Below are positions 52,066 to 61,128 of a stretch of DNA of 64,000 nt, piece by piece. Within the stretch, counting starts at the first letter, position 1, and each line of letters begins with the position of its first letter. A model generated the notes under the pieces. The model had not been told where the DNA came from and did not search any database. It saw nothing but the letters and a program-made list of their open reading frames with translations. The DNA is taken from positions 124,001 to 188,000 of the forward strand of contig JBDSZL010000061.1 of the NCBI GenBank assembly GCA_039925145.1, in the 5' to 3' direction. Origin of the DNA: JBDSZL01 sp039925145 (lineage in GTDB: Bacteria > Acidobacteriota > Vicinamibacteria > Vicinamibacterales > SCN-69-37). Made by a program: the position numbers and the translations under genes.

Positions 52066-53037
52066 GTGGCCACAGCTCTGGCATCGCTCATGTCGCTTCA
52101 GGCGGCGCGACTGACGTCGCACCGGTCGCCCATCGACCGCCTCACGAGGCTCGAGGCGTTTCTCGGGAAGGGCTGCCCGCGTCTGCACATCAAACGCGAC
52201 GACTTGCTCGGCTTCGGCGGTGGCGGCAACAAGGTGCGCAAGCTCGACGTGCTCGTGAGCGACGCTCTTCGTGCCGGCGCAGACACGTTGATCACCTGCG
52301 GGGCACAGCAATCGAATCACGCGCGCGTGACGGCCGCGGCTGGGTCGGTCTCGGGGCTGCGCGTGATTCTCGTGCTCAACGGCGATCGACCCGAACGGCC
52401 CACAGGCAATCTCAAACTCGACGCACTCTTCGGCGCGGAGGTGCACCTCGTCGCCAGCCGTCAGTTGCGAGATGCGGCCATGGAGGCGGTCGCCGCCGAT
52501 GTGCGGGCGGCCGATGGCACACCCTACGTCATCCCGGTGGGCGGGTCGACCGCGCTTGGCGCCATGGGATTTGCGCGAGGCGTGGCGGAAGTCAGCGCCG
52601 CCGGTCTCCGCCCGCGCCTCATTGTTCATGCCTCCTCGTCCGGCGGAACACAGGCGGGACTTATCGCGGGCTGCGCGCTGCTCGGCTTGGACAGCCAGGT
52701 GGTGGGCGTCAGCGCCGACGAGCCGAGCGGCGCGCTTACGGCCCGAGTGTCCGTTCTGCTGGACGAGATCGCGTCGCGATTGGGTGCGCGGCGCGACAGC
52801 ATAGCCGGCCCTCATCCCATTGACGTGGACGACCGGCATGTCGGCGAGGGGTACGGAATCTCGACCGCGGAGGCCCAGGAGGCCACACTCCTGCTGGCTC
52901 GCCGCGAAGGCATCATTCTCGACCCGGTGTACACGGCCAAGGCCATGGCCGGCTTGATTGCCCGAATTCGCTCGGGATCGATTCCGCCAGACGCAGATGT
53001 GCTGTTCTGGCATACGGGAGGACTGCATGACCAATAG
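52066..53037 (+). CDS. D-cysteine desulfhydrase/ACC deaminase-type PLP enzyme
   Basis: 323 residues from a GTG at 52066. PLP fold type II: RLHIKRDDLLGFGGGGNKVR then KLDVLVSDAL, with the Schiff-base lysine in GGGNKVRKLD; TCGAQQSNHARVTAAAGSVS; and VPVGGST-like VIPVGGSTALGAMGFARGVA; ASSSGGTQAGLIAG as phosphate loop; and VLFWHTGGL near the end. Residues distinguishing ACC deaminase from D-cysteine desulfhydrase were not checked; the overall pattern favours D-cysteine desulfhydrase (DcyD). The 3' end overlaps the beta-CASP nuclease gene by 11 bp. Confidence 0.85.
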   Translation: MATALASLMSLQAARLTSHRSPIDRLTRLEAFLGKGCPRLHIKRDDLLGFGGGGNKVRKLDVLVSDALRAGADTLITCGAQQSNHARVTAAAGSVSGLRVILVLNGDRPERPTGNLKLDALFGAEVHLVASRQLRDAAMEAVAADVRAADGTPYVIPVGGSTALGAMGFARGVAEVSAAGLRPRLIVHASSSGGTQAGLIAGCALLGLDSQVVGVSADEPSGALTARVSVLLDEIASRLGARRDSIAGPHPIDVDDRHVGEGYGISTAEAQEATLLLARREGIILDPVYTAKAMAGLIARIRSGSIPPDADVLFWHTGGLHDQ

Positions 53038-54454
53038 CGTGGCGGGACCGTCACTCACATTTCTCGGCGCCGCGAGAACGGTCACGGGATCGAAGCACCT
53101 GCTTCATGTCGACGGGCAGCACATCCTCGTTGACTGCGGTCTCTTTCAGGGATTGAAGTCGCTGCGTGAACGAAACTGGCAGGCCTTGCCGCTTCGGGCT
53201 GACACGATCGATGCGGTCGTCCTCACGCACGCGCATCTCGATCACTGCGGCTATCTGCCGCGACTGGTCAGTCAGGGGTTTCGCGGGCGGGTCTTCTGCA
53301 CACCCGCGACCGCCGAGCTGACGCGCATCGTTCTCGCTGACGCCGCGCACCTGCAGGAAGAAGACGCGGAGCGCGCGAACCGCAAGGGCTATACGCGCCA
53401 TCAGCCCGCCCTCCCGCTCTTCACCACGCGTGACGCGGAACGGGCCATGGCCCTGCTCCAGCCGCTTGGATACGACCGCCCGATGTCCGTTGTGCCCGGA
53501 CTCACCGCGGAATTCATCGACGCGGGTCACCTGCTCGGATCTGGTTACGCCCGCATCCGTGTGCAGTCGTCAGGCAAGATTCTCCTGTTCGGCGGCGACC
53601 TTGGCCGCTACTCACGTCCCGTGCTGCCCGATCCCAGCCCGGTTGCGGAGGCCGACGTCCTGCTGGTGGAGTCCACCTATGGCAACCGCGTCCACGAGCC
53701 AGACGACGACGGCGCGAGGCTCGCCGCAATCATCACGGAGACAGCCGCGCGGGGCGGCAAGCTGATCATTCCGGCATTCGCCCTCGGGCGCATCGAGGAA
53801 GTGCTGTACTGGATTGGCCGACTCGAAGACGAGCGGCGCATCCCGGCACTGCCTGTGTACGTCGACAGCCCCATGGCGGCGGCTGTGCTGGACCTGTATC
53901 GCAAGCGCCTTCATGAGCTCGATCCTGAGATCAGCCACGCCGCGACCCCATCCAGCAGGCGGCGTGTGGCCGCGAACAAGGTGTGCGCCTTCTGCACCCA
54001 GAAGCTGAAGGTCGTCGCCACGATTCAGGAATCGCGCGCCGTCCAGGCTTCCCACGAGCCCGCGATCGTCGTGTCGTCGAGCGGCATGGCGACTGGGGGG
54101 CGCGTGCTCCACCACCTCGAAAGCGGGCTGCCCGATGCCCGCAACACCGTGCTGTTCGTCGGCTACCAGGCCGCTGGGACGCGTGGGCGCCTGCTACGCG
54201 ACGGCGCCATGATGACGCGCATCCATGGCCATGACGTGCCCGTGGCCGCGCGCATCGAGGGCATCGACTCGATGTCCGCGCACGCCGACTCGAACGAGAT
54301 TATGCGGTGGCTCGGCGGGTTCACGCGTCCGCCAGGGTTGACGTGTCTGGTGCACGGCGAGCCAGAACCGATGGACGCCCTCAAGGCCCGGATCGAGCAG
54401 CAGCTGGGCTGGACCGTCCGCACGCCAGGACATCAGGAGAGAATAGACCTGTAG
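53027..54454 (+). CDS. MBL-fold/beta-CASP ribonuclease family protein
   Basis: 475 residues from the ATG at 53027; the earlier in-frame start at 52958 is inside the PLP gene. The metallo-beta-lactamase domain has VVLTHAHLDHCGYLPRLV (HxHxDH), the next His in FIDAGHLLGSGYARI, and LLFGGDLGRYSRPVLPDPSP with its Asp ligand. A beta-CASP insert follows (KLIIPAFALGRIEEVLYWIG, DSPMAAAVLDLYRKR). The C-terminal RMMBL motifs are VSSSGMATGGRVLHHLES and MSAHADSNEIMRWLGGF. Related proteins are RNA-processing endonucleases. Confidence 0.92.
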   Translation: MTNSVAGPSLTFLGAARTVTGSKHLLHVDGQHILVDCGLFQGLKSLRERNWQALPLRADTIDAVVLTHAHLDHCGYLPRLVSQGFRGRVFCTPATAELTRIVLADAAHLQEEDAERANRKGYTRHQPALPLFTTRDAERAMALLQPLGYDRPMSVVPGLTAEFIDAGHLLGSGYARIRVQSSGKILLFGGDLGRYSRPVLPDPSPVAEADVLLVESTYGNRVHEPDDDGARLAAIITETAARGGKLIIPAFALGRIEEVLYWIGRLEDERRIPALPVYVDSPMAAAVLDLYRKRLHELDPEISHAATPSSRRRVAANKVCAFCTQKLKVVATIQESRAVQASHEPAIVVSSSGMATGGRVLHHLESGLPDARNTVLFVGYQAAGTRGRLLRDGAMMTRIHGHDVPVAARIEGIDSMSAHADSNEIMRWLGGFTRPPGLTCLVHGEPEPMDALKARIEQQLGWTVRTPGHQERIDL

Positions 54455-54481
54455 AACAAGGCGGGACTGGACGGACGCAGA

Positions 54482-56425
54482 ATGACTCGTCGCTATCTTC
54501 TCGAACAGGTCGATGACGCGGCCGTCGTGCAGTACTACGCCGACGGCTTCGTGGCGCTGCCGGTGGAGCAGAAAATTCTCGCCTGGCACTTGTATCAGGC
54601 CGCTCTCGCCGGGCGCGATATCTACTACGACCAGCGCTATCGCCACTCGCTCGAGATGCGGGAACTGCTCGAGCAGGTCCTGACGACATGCCCGACCGAC
54701 ACGGCCGAGGTGGCAGCCATCGTTGCCGAGGTCCGTCGATACACGAAGCTGTTCTGGATCAACTCCGGTCCGCACAATACGTTGACCGCGCGCAAGTTCG
54801 TGCTGCGCTGCTCGCCCGCGGACCTGGCACTCGTCGTTGATCGGGCGGCCGCGCACGGTGGGCGGTTTCCCCTGCGCGACGATGAATCGATCGCGTCGCT
54901 CCTCAGCCGACTGCGTGGTGCGTTCTTCGATCCCGATGTCGATCCCCTGGTCACGAGCAAGACGCCCGAGGGGGGCGTCGATATCCTGCGCGCCAGCGCC
55001 AACAACTTCTATTCCGGAGTCTCCATGTCAGACATGGAGACCTTCGACGAGCGGCATGGCCTGAATGCGCGCCTGGTCAACGACGGCGGCACATTGGTCG
55101 AGCAGGTGTATCGGGCGAGCGGCATCTACGGCGAGCACATCACGCGAATCGTGCGGCACCTGCGATCGGCGCTCGCCTATGCGTCGCCACGTCTGCCCAA
55201 GTCCCTCGAGGCCCTGATCCGTTTCTACGAGTCAGGAGAGGACGAGGACCGGGTGGCGTACGACATCGCATGGGTGGAAGACGACACCTCGCCGGTCGAC
55301 ACGATTAATGGATTCGTCGAGAACTATCTCGACGCTCGAGGAGTCAAGGGTGCGTGGGAGGGCATGGTCTTCTACGTGAACGAGGCGAAGACGGCTGGGC
55401 TCACTCGGCTGGCGCACGACGCCCCCTGGTTCGAGGCACGCATGCCGTGGGATGCCAGATGGCGTCGCCGTGAGGTGATCGGGGTCACCGCGCGGGCGAT
55501 CGACGTGATCGTCGAGACCGGTGACGCCGGTCCGGTCACGCCCATCGGCATCAACCTGCCCAACGACCAGCAGATTCGGGAGAGGTACGGCAGCAGGTCT
55601 GTGTCGCTCGCCAACATCGCGGAAGCGTACGAGCACGCCCTGCCCACGGCCTTCCGTCGCGAGTTCTGCTGGTCGGACGAGGAAAGCGGTCGCGCGGAGC
55701 GCTGGGCGGCGCTGGCTCTGGAAGTGACCACCGCGATCCATGAAGTGCTCGGCCATGGGTCCGGACTGGTGGCCGATCATCTCGAAGGGCAGCCACAGCT
55801 GGTCCTGAAGGAGCAGTACTCATCGCTCGAGGAAGCGCGCGCCGACCTGGTGGGTTTGTACTTCGTGAGCGAGCCAAGGCTGGCTGAAATTGGCCTCTTG
55901 CCAGCAGAACATCAGCCGGAGATCGTGGTCGCCGCCTACGAGGCCTACGCCCGCAACGCGCTCGTTCAGTTGCGGCGTGTGCGGCAGGGCACGACGCTCG
56001 AAGAGGACCATATGCGCAACAGGCAGATGGTGGTGCATTGGCTGAGGGCGCACACATCGGCCATCGACGCACGACAGCGCGATGGGCAGAGTTTCTATGT
56101 CGTGGTCGATGTGGACGAGTTTCGCGAGGGCGTGGGGCGCCTGCTCGCCGACGTGCAACGCATCAAGTCAGAAGGCGATTACCGCGCCGCCAAGGACCTG
56201 TTCGATCTCTACGGCACGTACTTCGACGCAGGTCTGCGCGACGAAATCGTCGGCCGCGTCGACCGGCTGAACCTGCCTTCCTACACCGGCTTCGTACAGC
56301 CCCGATTGACACCTCGAGTTGACGCCTCTGGGCACATCGTCGATGTCGAGATTTCGTATCCACAGGACCTCGAGCAGCAGATGCTCGAGTATTCAGGGAA
56401 GCTGCCGCAAGCGGCGGCCTTGTAA
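54482..56425 (+). CDS. Dipeptidyl peptidase III (M49) family metallopeptidase
   Basis: 647 residues. The M49 zinc motif HEVLGH lies in ALEVTTAIHEVLGHGSGLVA and the second motif EEARAD in QYSSLEEARADLVGLYFVSE, the family's HExxGH and EExRAD pair. It cleaves dipeptides from the N-terminus of short peptides in the cytosol. No signal peptide (MTRRYLLEQVDDAAVVQYYA). The length is near that of bacterial DPP III. It follows the beta-CASP gene by 27 bp on the same strand, probably in one transcript. Confidence 0.92.
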   Translation: MTRRYLLEQVDDAAVVQYYADGFVALPVEQKILAWHLYQAALAGRDIYYDQRYRHSLEMRELLEQVLTTCPTDTAEVAAIVAEVRRYTKLFWINSGPHNTLTARKFVLRCSPADLALVVDRAAAHGGRFPLRDDESIASLLSRLRGAFFDPDVDPLVTSKTPEGGVDILRASANNFYSGVSMSDMETFDERHGLNARLVNDGGTLVEQVYRASGIYGEHITRIVRHLRSALAYASPRLPKSLEALIRFYESGEDEDRVAYDIAWVEDDTSPVDTINGFVENYLDARGVKGAWEGMVFYVNEAKTAGLTRLAHDAPWFEARMPWDARWRRREVIGVTARAIDVIVETGDAGPVTPIGINLPNDQQIRERYGSRSVSLANIAEAYEHALPTAFRREFCWSDEESGRAERWAALALEVTTAIHEVLGHGSGLVADHLEGQPQLVLKEQYSSLEEARADLVGLYFVSEPRLAEIGLLPAEHQPEIVVAAYEAYARNALVQLRRVRQGTTLEEDHMRNRQMVVHWLRAHTSAIDARQRDGQSFYVVVDVDEFREGVGRLLADVQRIKSEGDYRAAKDLFDLYGTYFDAGLRDEIVGRVDRLNLPSYTGFVQPRLTPRVDASGHIVDVEISYPQDLEQQMLEYSGKLPQAAAL

Positions 56426-56437
56426 AGCAACGGACTC

Positions 56438-57601
56438 ATGCGACTTGCGCGCCGGCCTCTCGCGTGTCTGTTGTTGCTGGCGTGGCTGGGTGCGTGTGCC
56501 CCCCGGCCACCGGCGTCCTGGCTGGGAGCGCCCACGGCCATTGCGCCGGGCGTCGAGCTGTACCGCACCGGAGATGAGTCGCTGGTGGAGGGTATTGGCC
56601 CCATCGCCGTGAACCTGCTGCGGCTCGATCCGCGCCGCGTGTACCTGGCGAGCGCCCTGGGCAACGACAGGATTGCCGAGGCGGAGACCGTCGCCGGCAT
56701 CGCAGAACGGCGTCACGCGCTGGCGGCGATCAATGGCGGCTACTTCAATCGCTCGAATGGGGAGCCAGTCGCGGTTCTGAAGGTCGCCGGCCAACTGGTC
56801 AGCGACAGCAGCGCCGCCAAGGGAGCGGTCATCATCAGCGCTCCTTCGTCGAGCGAGATGCGGCTGGTGTTCGACCGGCTGTCGGCGAAGCTCACGATGA
56901 ACTGCACGGCGGGAACCGCCACGTGGACCGTGCCCATCGATGGCGTGGACACCACCCGCGCGCGCGGAAAGCTGATGCTCTACACGCCCGCCTACAGCCG
57001 CGACACGGGCACGGCGCCTACCGGGATCGAATGGGTGCTCGACGGCGAGCCGTTGCGCGTGGTCGCCGTGCGTCAGCACGCGGGCCGGACGCCAATCCCG
57101 GTGAGCGGCGCGGTCCTTTCGTTCGGCGGCAGCGAGCCGCCGCCCTCGCTGGCAGCGCTCGCGCCAGACGTGCAGGTCACGTTCACCACCAACTGGAAGA
57201 GCGCGCGAGGCGTGCCCGCCGCGGAGCTCGATCACGCCGAGCACATCGTCAACGGCGCCGGATTGCTGCGCTGGGCAGGCAAGGTCGTGACCGATTGGAA
57301 GGATGAAGCCCTCAGCGTCGACGCCTTCGTCGAGGCGCGTCATCCCAGAACGATGATCGGTGTCGACAAGCGCGGGTTCGTCTGGCTGCTTGCGGTTGAT
57401 GGCCGGCAGCCCGACTACAGCATCGGGATGAAGTTCTCCGATCTGCAGCGCCTGGCCGACCGGCTCGAGCTGACCGATGCGCTGAATCTCGACGGTGGCG
57501 GCTCCACCACAATGGTCGCGGCCGGCCGGGTCGTCAACCGGCCCTCCGATCCCACCGGAGCCAGGCCTGTCGCGGATGCGATTGTGGTGCTTCCGCGGTG
57601 A
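56438..57601 (+). CDS. Phosphodiester glycosidase (NAGPA)-domain lipoprotein
   Basis: 387 residues. Lipoprotein signal MRLARRPLACLLLLAWLGAC with the lipobox LGAC. The NAGPA domain begins at about residue 40 (IGPIAVNLLRLDPRRVYLAS) and has HALAAINGGYFNRSNGEPVA, GIEWVLDGEPLRVVAVRQHA, PRTMIGVDKRGFVWLLAVDG and the signature ALNLDGGGSTTMVAAGRVVN, with the terminal RPVADAIVVLP. It probably releases or trims phosphodiester-linked sugars in the cell envelope. Starts 12 bp after the DPP III gene. Confidence 0.88.
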   Translation: MRLARRPLACLLLLAWLGACAPRPPASWLGAPTAIAPGVELYRTGDESLVEGIGPIAVNLLRLDPRRVYLASALGNDRIAEAETVAGIAERRHALAAINGGYFNRSNGEPVAVLKVAGQLVSDSSAAKGAVIISAPSSSEMRLVFDRLSAKLTMNCTAGTATWTVPIDGVDTTRARGKLMLYTPAYSRDTGTAPTGIEWVLDGEPLRVVAVRQHAGRTPIPVSGAVLSFGGSEPPPSLAALAPDVQVTFTTNWKSARGVPAAELDHAEHIVNGAGLLRWAGKVVTDWKDEALSVDAFVEARHPRTMIGVDKRGFVWLLAVDGRQPDYSIGMKFSDLQRLADRLELTDALNLDGGGSTTMVAAGRVVNRPSDPTGARPVADAIVVLPR

Positions 57602-57665
57602 GGGCCCGGTGCCGCCGAGGAACGATTCGAGCCTCGCAGCCGAACAACGGTAGAATTGCCCTTCC

Positions 57666-58637
57666 ATGAACGCTCTGTGCTCCCATCTCGGTCGCCACGA
57701 CTCTGCCCAGTGGCAGCGCGCCGTCGACACGCTTTCTGCTGAGATCCATCCGATCGACCGCGAGGCCACCCGGATCTGGTTTGCTTTCTTCCCACTCGAG
57801 CTGCACCTGGCCCTGGCAGAAGCGGACGATCCACCGGCCCTCGCCCGGAAGCTCGGACTGATGGGGCGCTGGCGTCTGGCCGATCAGGTCGACGCATCGC
57901 ACCGGTTTCTCTACGCGCATCGATATTGGCCGCAGGTCAAGCTGGCGATTCAGAACTATCCGGGAGAACTGCTCGACCTTGCGCCGCTCATCAGCGCCGT
58001 GGCCGAGGCCGCGGCCCGCACAGCGCGAGTCGACCGGGAGTTTCTATTGGGGATTGCCGCCGCTGGCCTGATGACGTTGTGTCAGGCCGGACCGGAGGCC
58101 TTTGCCGCGGCGCCGGGCAAAGTGCACCTCTCCGAACGCGCCCGCGCCCTGTCGCCGCATCAAATCCTCCGGCGCCGTGCGCGAGACGACGGACAGGGCC
58201 CGCTCGGTTTCCTGCGCGGATTGAAGAAGCAGTGGACCGTGACCTTCGACGAGAACGAACCTGACGCGTCGTTCGTGCTGATTGAGGGGCAGGAGATCGC
58301 ATCAGCCGCCCAGACCGACAAGCGCGATTACCGGTCGAGAGATGAGCGTTGCACGCCGGGCGAAGGCCCGATTCCCGTGGAATGCCGGGCCGCCTCCTGT
58401 GGAACGTGCTGGGTGGGCGTACTGGGCGGAGCTCACAAGCTCTCGCCCGTGGTGGAGCGAGACGAACGCCGCCGAATGAAGGTATTCGGTTATGTCGACA
58501 CGGACGAGCCGCAGCCACTGATTCGACTGGCGTGCCAGGCACGAGCGCACGGCGCGGTGTCGATTGTCATCCCGCCGTGGAACGGGATGTTTGCCAGTTG
58601 CCTCAACCGCCCTTTAGCGCAGCCAGCTCACGATTGA
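57666..58637 (+). CDS. Unknown helical domain fused to a C-terminal 2Fe-2S ferredoxin domain
   Basis: 323 residues. The N-terminal 190 residues are helical, His/Trp-rich and unassigned (IDREATRIWFAFFPLELHLA, LMGRWRLADQVDASHRFLYA). From about residue 200 a beta-rich ferredoxin domain follows with the cluster cysteines in VECRAASCGTCWVGVLGGAH (CxxxxCxxC) and a fourth in IRLACQARAHG, ending VSIVIPPWNGMF. This is a plant-type 2Fe-2S arrangement. It could deliver electrons to a cytosolic partner. Its 3' end overlaps the convergent next gene by 35 bp. Confidence 0.72.
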   Translation: MNALCSHLGRHDSAQWQRAVDTLSAEIHPIDREATRIWFAFFPLELHLALAEADDPPALARKLGLMGRWRLADQVDASHRFLYAHRYWPQVKLAIQNYPGELLDLAPLISAVAEAAARTARVDREFLLGIAAAGLMTLCQAGPEAFAAAPGKVHLSERARALSPHQILRRRARDDGQGPLGFLRGLKKQWTVTFDENEPDASFVLIEGQEIASAAQTDKRDYRSRDERCTPGEGPIPVECRAASCGTCWVGVLGGAHKLSPVVERDERRRMKVFGYVDTDEPQPLIRLACQARAHGAVSIVIPPWNGMFASCLNRPLAQPAHD

Positions 58638-59217
58638 TGCGGTCGCGGATCTCCTGGACTTCGCGCTCGCTCTTGGCGCTGCGGATTTCCTCGATGGCGC
58701 GCCTGACCAGCGTCTGGCCCAGCCAGTTGGTAACGGCGAACTGCAGCATCTCACTCGCGGTGATCCCTCCCGAGCTGTAGAGCTCCTTGGGAGTGACCAT
58801 GGTCAGAAATTCCTGATGCGTCATCGGGTTGCCGCGTTTGGTGGGCCCGTTCTTCAGGTCGTACCCCTTCACGAAGTCGGCAAATGTCTGCTGCTTGGCG
58901 AGCACCTCGACGTAGAACCGCAACTGGTCGTCGCTGATGAGCAGGGCCGGCTCGCTGCTCAGCGCCTGCCTGATACGCTTGAGGTCCGAGTCGGTGATCG
59001 GCACCTTGATTTCAGGAGTGGACTCTCGCGCAGCGGGCGCCGCCGGGCTGGCCGGCGCAGCAGGGCCGCCCGGGTTGGGCTGGCTGGCCGGTGCCTGACC
59101 GCGGGGCACGGCGGGCGGTACCCCCGGTCGAGAGGTTGCGGCAGCAGGGTGCGTGACCAGCACCAGAGTCGCCAACGCCGCCGTGATAGTCCGGACCACC
59201 AGTCGTCTCACAGTCAT
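58603..59217 (-). CDS. Small exported protein with Pro/Ala-rich linker
   Basis: 204 residues from the ATG at 59217, with GGAGGAG upstream; the in-frame start at 59313 is antisense shadow. Signal peptide MTVRRLVVRTITAALATLVL, cleaved near AAA. A Pro/Ala/Gly linker (residues 27-65) leads to a helical domain with DSDLKRIRQALSSEPALLIS, FYVEVLAKQQTFADFVKGYD, NPMTHQEFLTMVTPKELY and EEIRSAKSEREVQEIRDRIN. Not assigned to a named family. Probably anchored or soluble in the periplasm. Confidence 0.7.
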   Translation of the reverse strand: MTVRRLVVRTITAALATLVLVTHPAAATSRPGVPPAVPRGQAPASQPNPGGPAAPASPAAPAARESTPEIKVPITDSDLKRIRQALSSEPALLISDDQLRFYVEVLAKQQTFADFVKGYDLKNGPTKRGNPMTHQEFLTMVTPKELYSSGGITASEMLQFAVTNWLGQTLVRRAIEEIRSAKSEREVQEIRDRINRELAALKGG

Positions 59218-59273
59218 AAGACGCTCCTCCGCAGCGGTCAGACGGCGCCGCTCTTCGAACGGCCGGCGATCGC

Positions 59274-59771
59274 TCAGGCGGCTGATGGCACCAGGCCGGC
59301 CAGATTCGACCACGTCTGGCCATCGAGAGCGAGCAGCGTTCGCAGATACAAATCCACGTCTTCTGACGGAAACGTCGCCTTGACCTTGGTGGCGGCTGCG
59401 GCCAGCCCGTCGGCGTCGGGCGGGACGACCTCTTCGACGGTGATGAGCCCGTCGTCATGCGCGATTCCTAGAGCCTCGAGAAATGCCGCCATCAGCGGGC
59501 GCTGCCCGGCGAAGTGATAGGCGATCAAGGCGCGAGTGGCGAGCGCGTCGGAGAGATCGCCCAGTTGGGCCAGGTGTTTCGCGCGTCGCTCGATCGACAT
59601 CCCCTGGATGCTCTTGGCGCGAAAGTTCAGACGCCGCGCCAGAAGGATCATCGCTTCGGCATGCTGTGTGGCGATCTCCGGCGACTCGGTGTCGCGCCAG
59701 AACGCCTCGGCGGCTTGAACGCGTTTCTCCGTCGGCATGTCTTTCCAGAGGCGAGAAGGTCGATCGGGCAT
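59274..59771 (-). CDS. Small cytosolic hypothetical protein
   Basis: 165 residues, no signal peptide, all-helical in character: LWKDMPTEKRVQAAEAFWRD, ATQHAEAMILLARRLNFRAK, RRAKHLAQLGDLSDALATRA and LLALDGQTWSNLAGLVP. Acidic C-terminal half. No named family recognised. It lies upstream of the exported helical protein on the same strand (56-bp gap), possibly in one operon; the two may be functionally linked, but nothing in the sequence proves it. Confidence 0.65.
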   Translation of the reverse strand: MPDRPSRLWKDMPTEKRVQAAEAFWRDTESPEIATQHAEAMILLARRLNFRAKSIQGMSIERRAKHLAQLGDLSDALATRALIAYHFAGQRPLMAAFLEALGIAHDDGLITVEEVVPPDADGLAAAATKVKATFPSEDVDLYLRTLLALDGQTWSNLAGLVPSAA

Positions 59772-59870
59772 CGACCCAATTTTAGCCCGGATCTCCCCCG
59801 CAGGTGGGAGCGCCTTCAGCCGATTGGCACGCGAGGATCTCGCGTCACTCTGTTTGGCCAGCGTGGTTTG

Positions 59871-59876
59871 TATACT
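59871..59876 (+). promoter_or_regulatory. Putative -10 box for a leaderless MFS transcript
   Basis: TATACT lies 8 bp upstream of the GTG at 59885, so transcription would begin at or within two bases of the start codon. No good -35 hexamer was found at 17 bp. Confidence 0.35.
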
Positions 59877-59884
59877 GCACCCAC

Positions 59885-61096
59885 GTGCCCTCTCGGTTGT
59901 TCACCCCGCGCTTCTTCATCATGTTCGGGTACAGCTTCACTGTATTCGTCTCCGTCTTCCAGTTGCTGCCTACCGCGCCGTACCGCGTGCTCGACCTCGG
60001 CGGCTCCACAGCCGTGGCGGGACTGTTTCATGGGTTTCTGACTTTCTCATCGGCGGCGTCGGCCCCGTTTGCGGGTCCTTTGAGCGATCGGCTCGGGCAC
60101 CGCCGCGTGCTCATGTGGGTGAGCCTGATGCTGGCGGTGTTCACCGCGAGCTATGCGTTCATCTCCGACTACCGGCTGATGCTGGCGGTGGTGGTCGGGC
60201 ACGGACTCATCTGGTCTGCCCTACTGTCGGCGTCTGGCGCCTACATGACCGCCACGATTCCGGCGAGTCGCAGGGGAGAGGGCCTCGGCTACTGGGGGCT
60301 CTCGTCCGTCCTCGCAATCGGCGCCGCGCCAGCCCTGGGCTTCTGGGTATACAGACACGGATGGGCCGCTCTCTGCGCAGAGCTGACCGTTCTGAATCTC
60401 CTGATGGCGGCAATCGCCTGGTCGTTGCCCGACGATGACGAAGCGGCACGCGAAGAGCGCGCATCGGTCGAGGCGGCAATGGCATCCTCTTCGGATGGCC
60501 TGCGCCCGGTGCCGCACGGCGTGGAGTGGCGGGTCGTCTGGCTCTCGGCGACAACGTCGCTCGTCACCTTCGGCTACGGCAGCCTCACGAGCTTCTCTGC
60601 GTTGTTCGCGGACCAGCTCGGCCTCTCGCCGCGCAGCTTGTTCCTCAGTGTCATGGCGTGTGCCGTGGTCGTCAGTCGCCTCACCATCGGCCGCACGCTC
60701 GACGCGCTGGGACCCCGACGCGTCCTGGTTCGGAGCATGTGGGCGCCCCCTCTGGGGCTGTTGCTCCTCGCGCTGGCGCGTGGAGAGGCAATGTTCATCG
60801 CCTCGGCGATCGTATTTGGAGCTGGATTCGGCCTCCTGTTGCCGGCTTACAACACGTACGTGCTGACGCATGTGCACCCATACCGGCGGGGTGCGGCGTT
60901 TGGAGGCATGCTGGCGGCATTCGACACGGGAATCGGGGCCGGCTCTTCGGCCATGGGTGCGCTCGTCCACGCGCACGGCTTTCGGGTGGCGTACGGTTTT
61001 GCCGCGCTGGTTGCGGCCATGGCGCTTCCGTATTTCCTGTTCGCCGAACGGAAGTTCGGGTTCGCGAGCGAGATCGTGGGGAACGATCCGCTGTGA
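59885..61096 (+). CDS. MFS transporter
   Basis: 403 residues from the GTG at 59885 (PSRLFTPRFFIMFGYSFTVF), which places the first helix at the N-terminus; an in-frame start at 59804 adds 27 atypical residues. Twelve membrane helices. MFS motif A in GPLSDRLGHRRVLMWV, between helices 2 and 3; the repeat in the second half is TIGRTLDALGPRRVLV. The region FMGFGFLL-like FGAGFGLLLPAYNTYVLTHV, HPYRRGAAFGGMLAAFDTGI is typical of the drug/metabolite exporter branch. Substrate unknown. Confidence 0.88.
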   Translation: MPSRLFTPRFFIMFGYSFTVFVSVFQLLPTAPYRVLDLGGSTAVAGLFHGFLTFSSAASAPFAGPLSDRLGHRRVLMWVSLMLAVFTASYAFISDYRLMLAVVVGHGLIWSALLSASGAYMTATIPASRRGEGLGYWGLSSVLAIGAAPALGFWVYRHGWAALCAELTVLNLLMAAIAWSLPDDDEAAREERASVEAAMASSSDGLRPVPHGVEWRVVWLSATTSLVTFGYGSLTSFSALFADQLGLSPRSLFLSVMACAVVVSRLTIGRTLDALGPRRVLVRSMWAPPLGLLLLALARGEAMFIASAIVFGAGFGLLLPAYNTYVLTHVHPYRRGAAFGGMLAAFDTGIGAGSSAMGALVHAHGFRVAYGFAALVAAMALPYFLFAERKFGFASEIVGNDPL

Positions 61097-61128
61097 AGAT
61101 CGCCGGGTCTCGGCGCGTCGACGAGAGG

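Noticed and set aside
51457..53085. 542-residue minus-strand ORF across metF-like, PLP-enzyme and beta-CASP genes
   Set aside because: It runs antisense to or out of frame with three genes that have clear family motifs, and it is rich in Arg, His and Gly.
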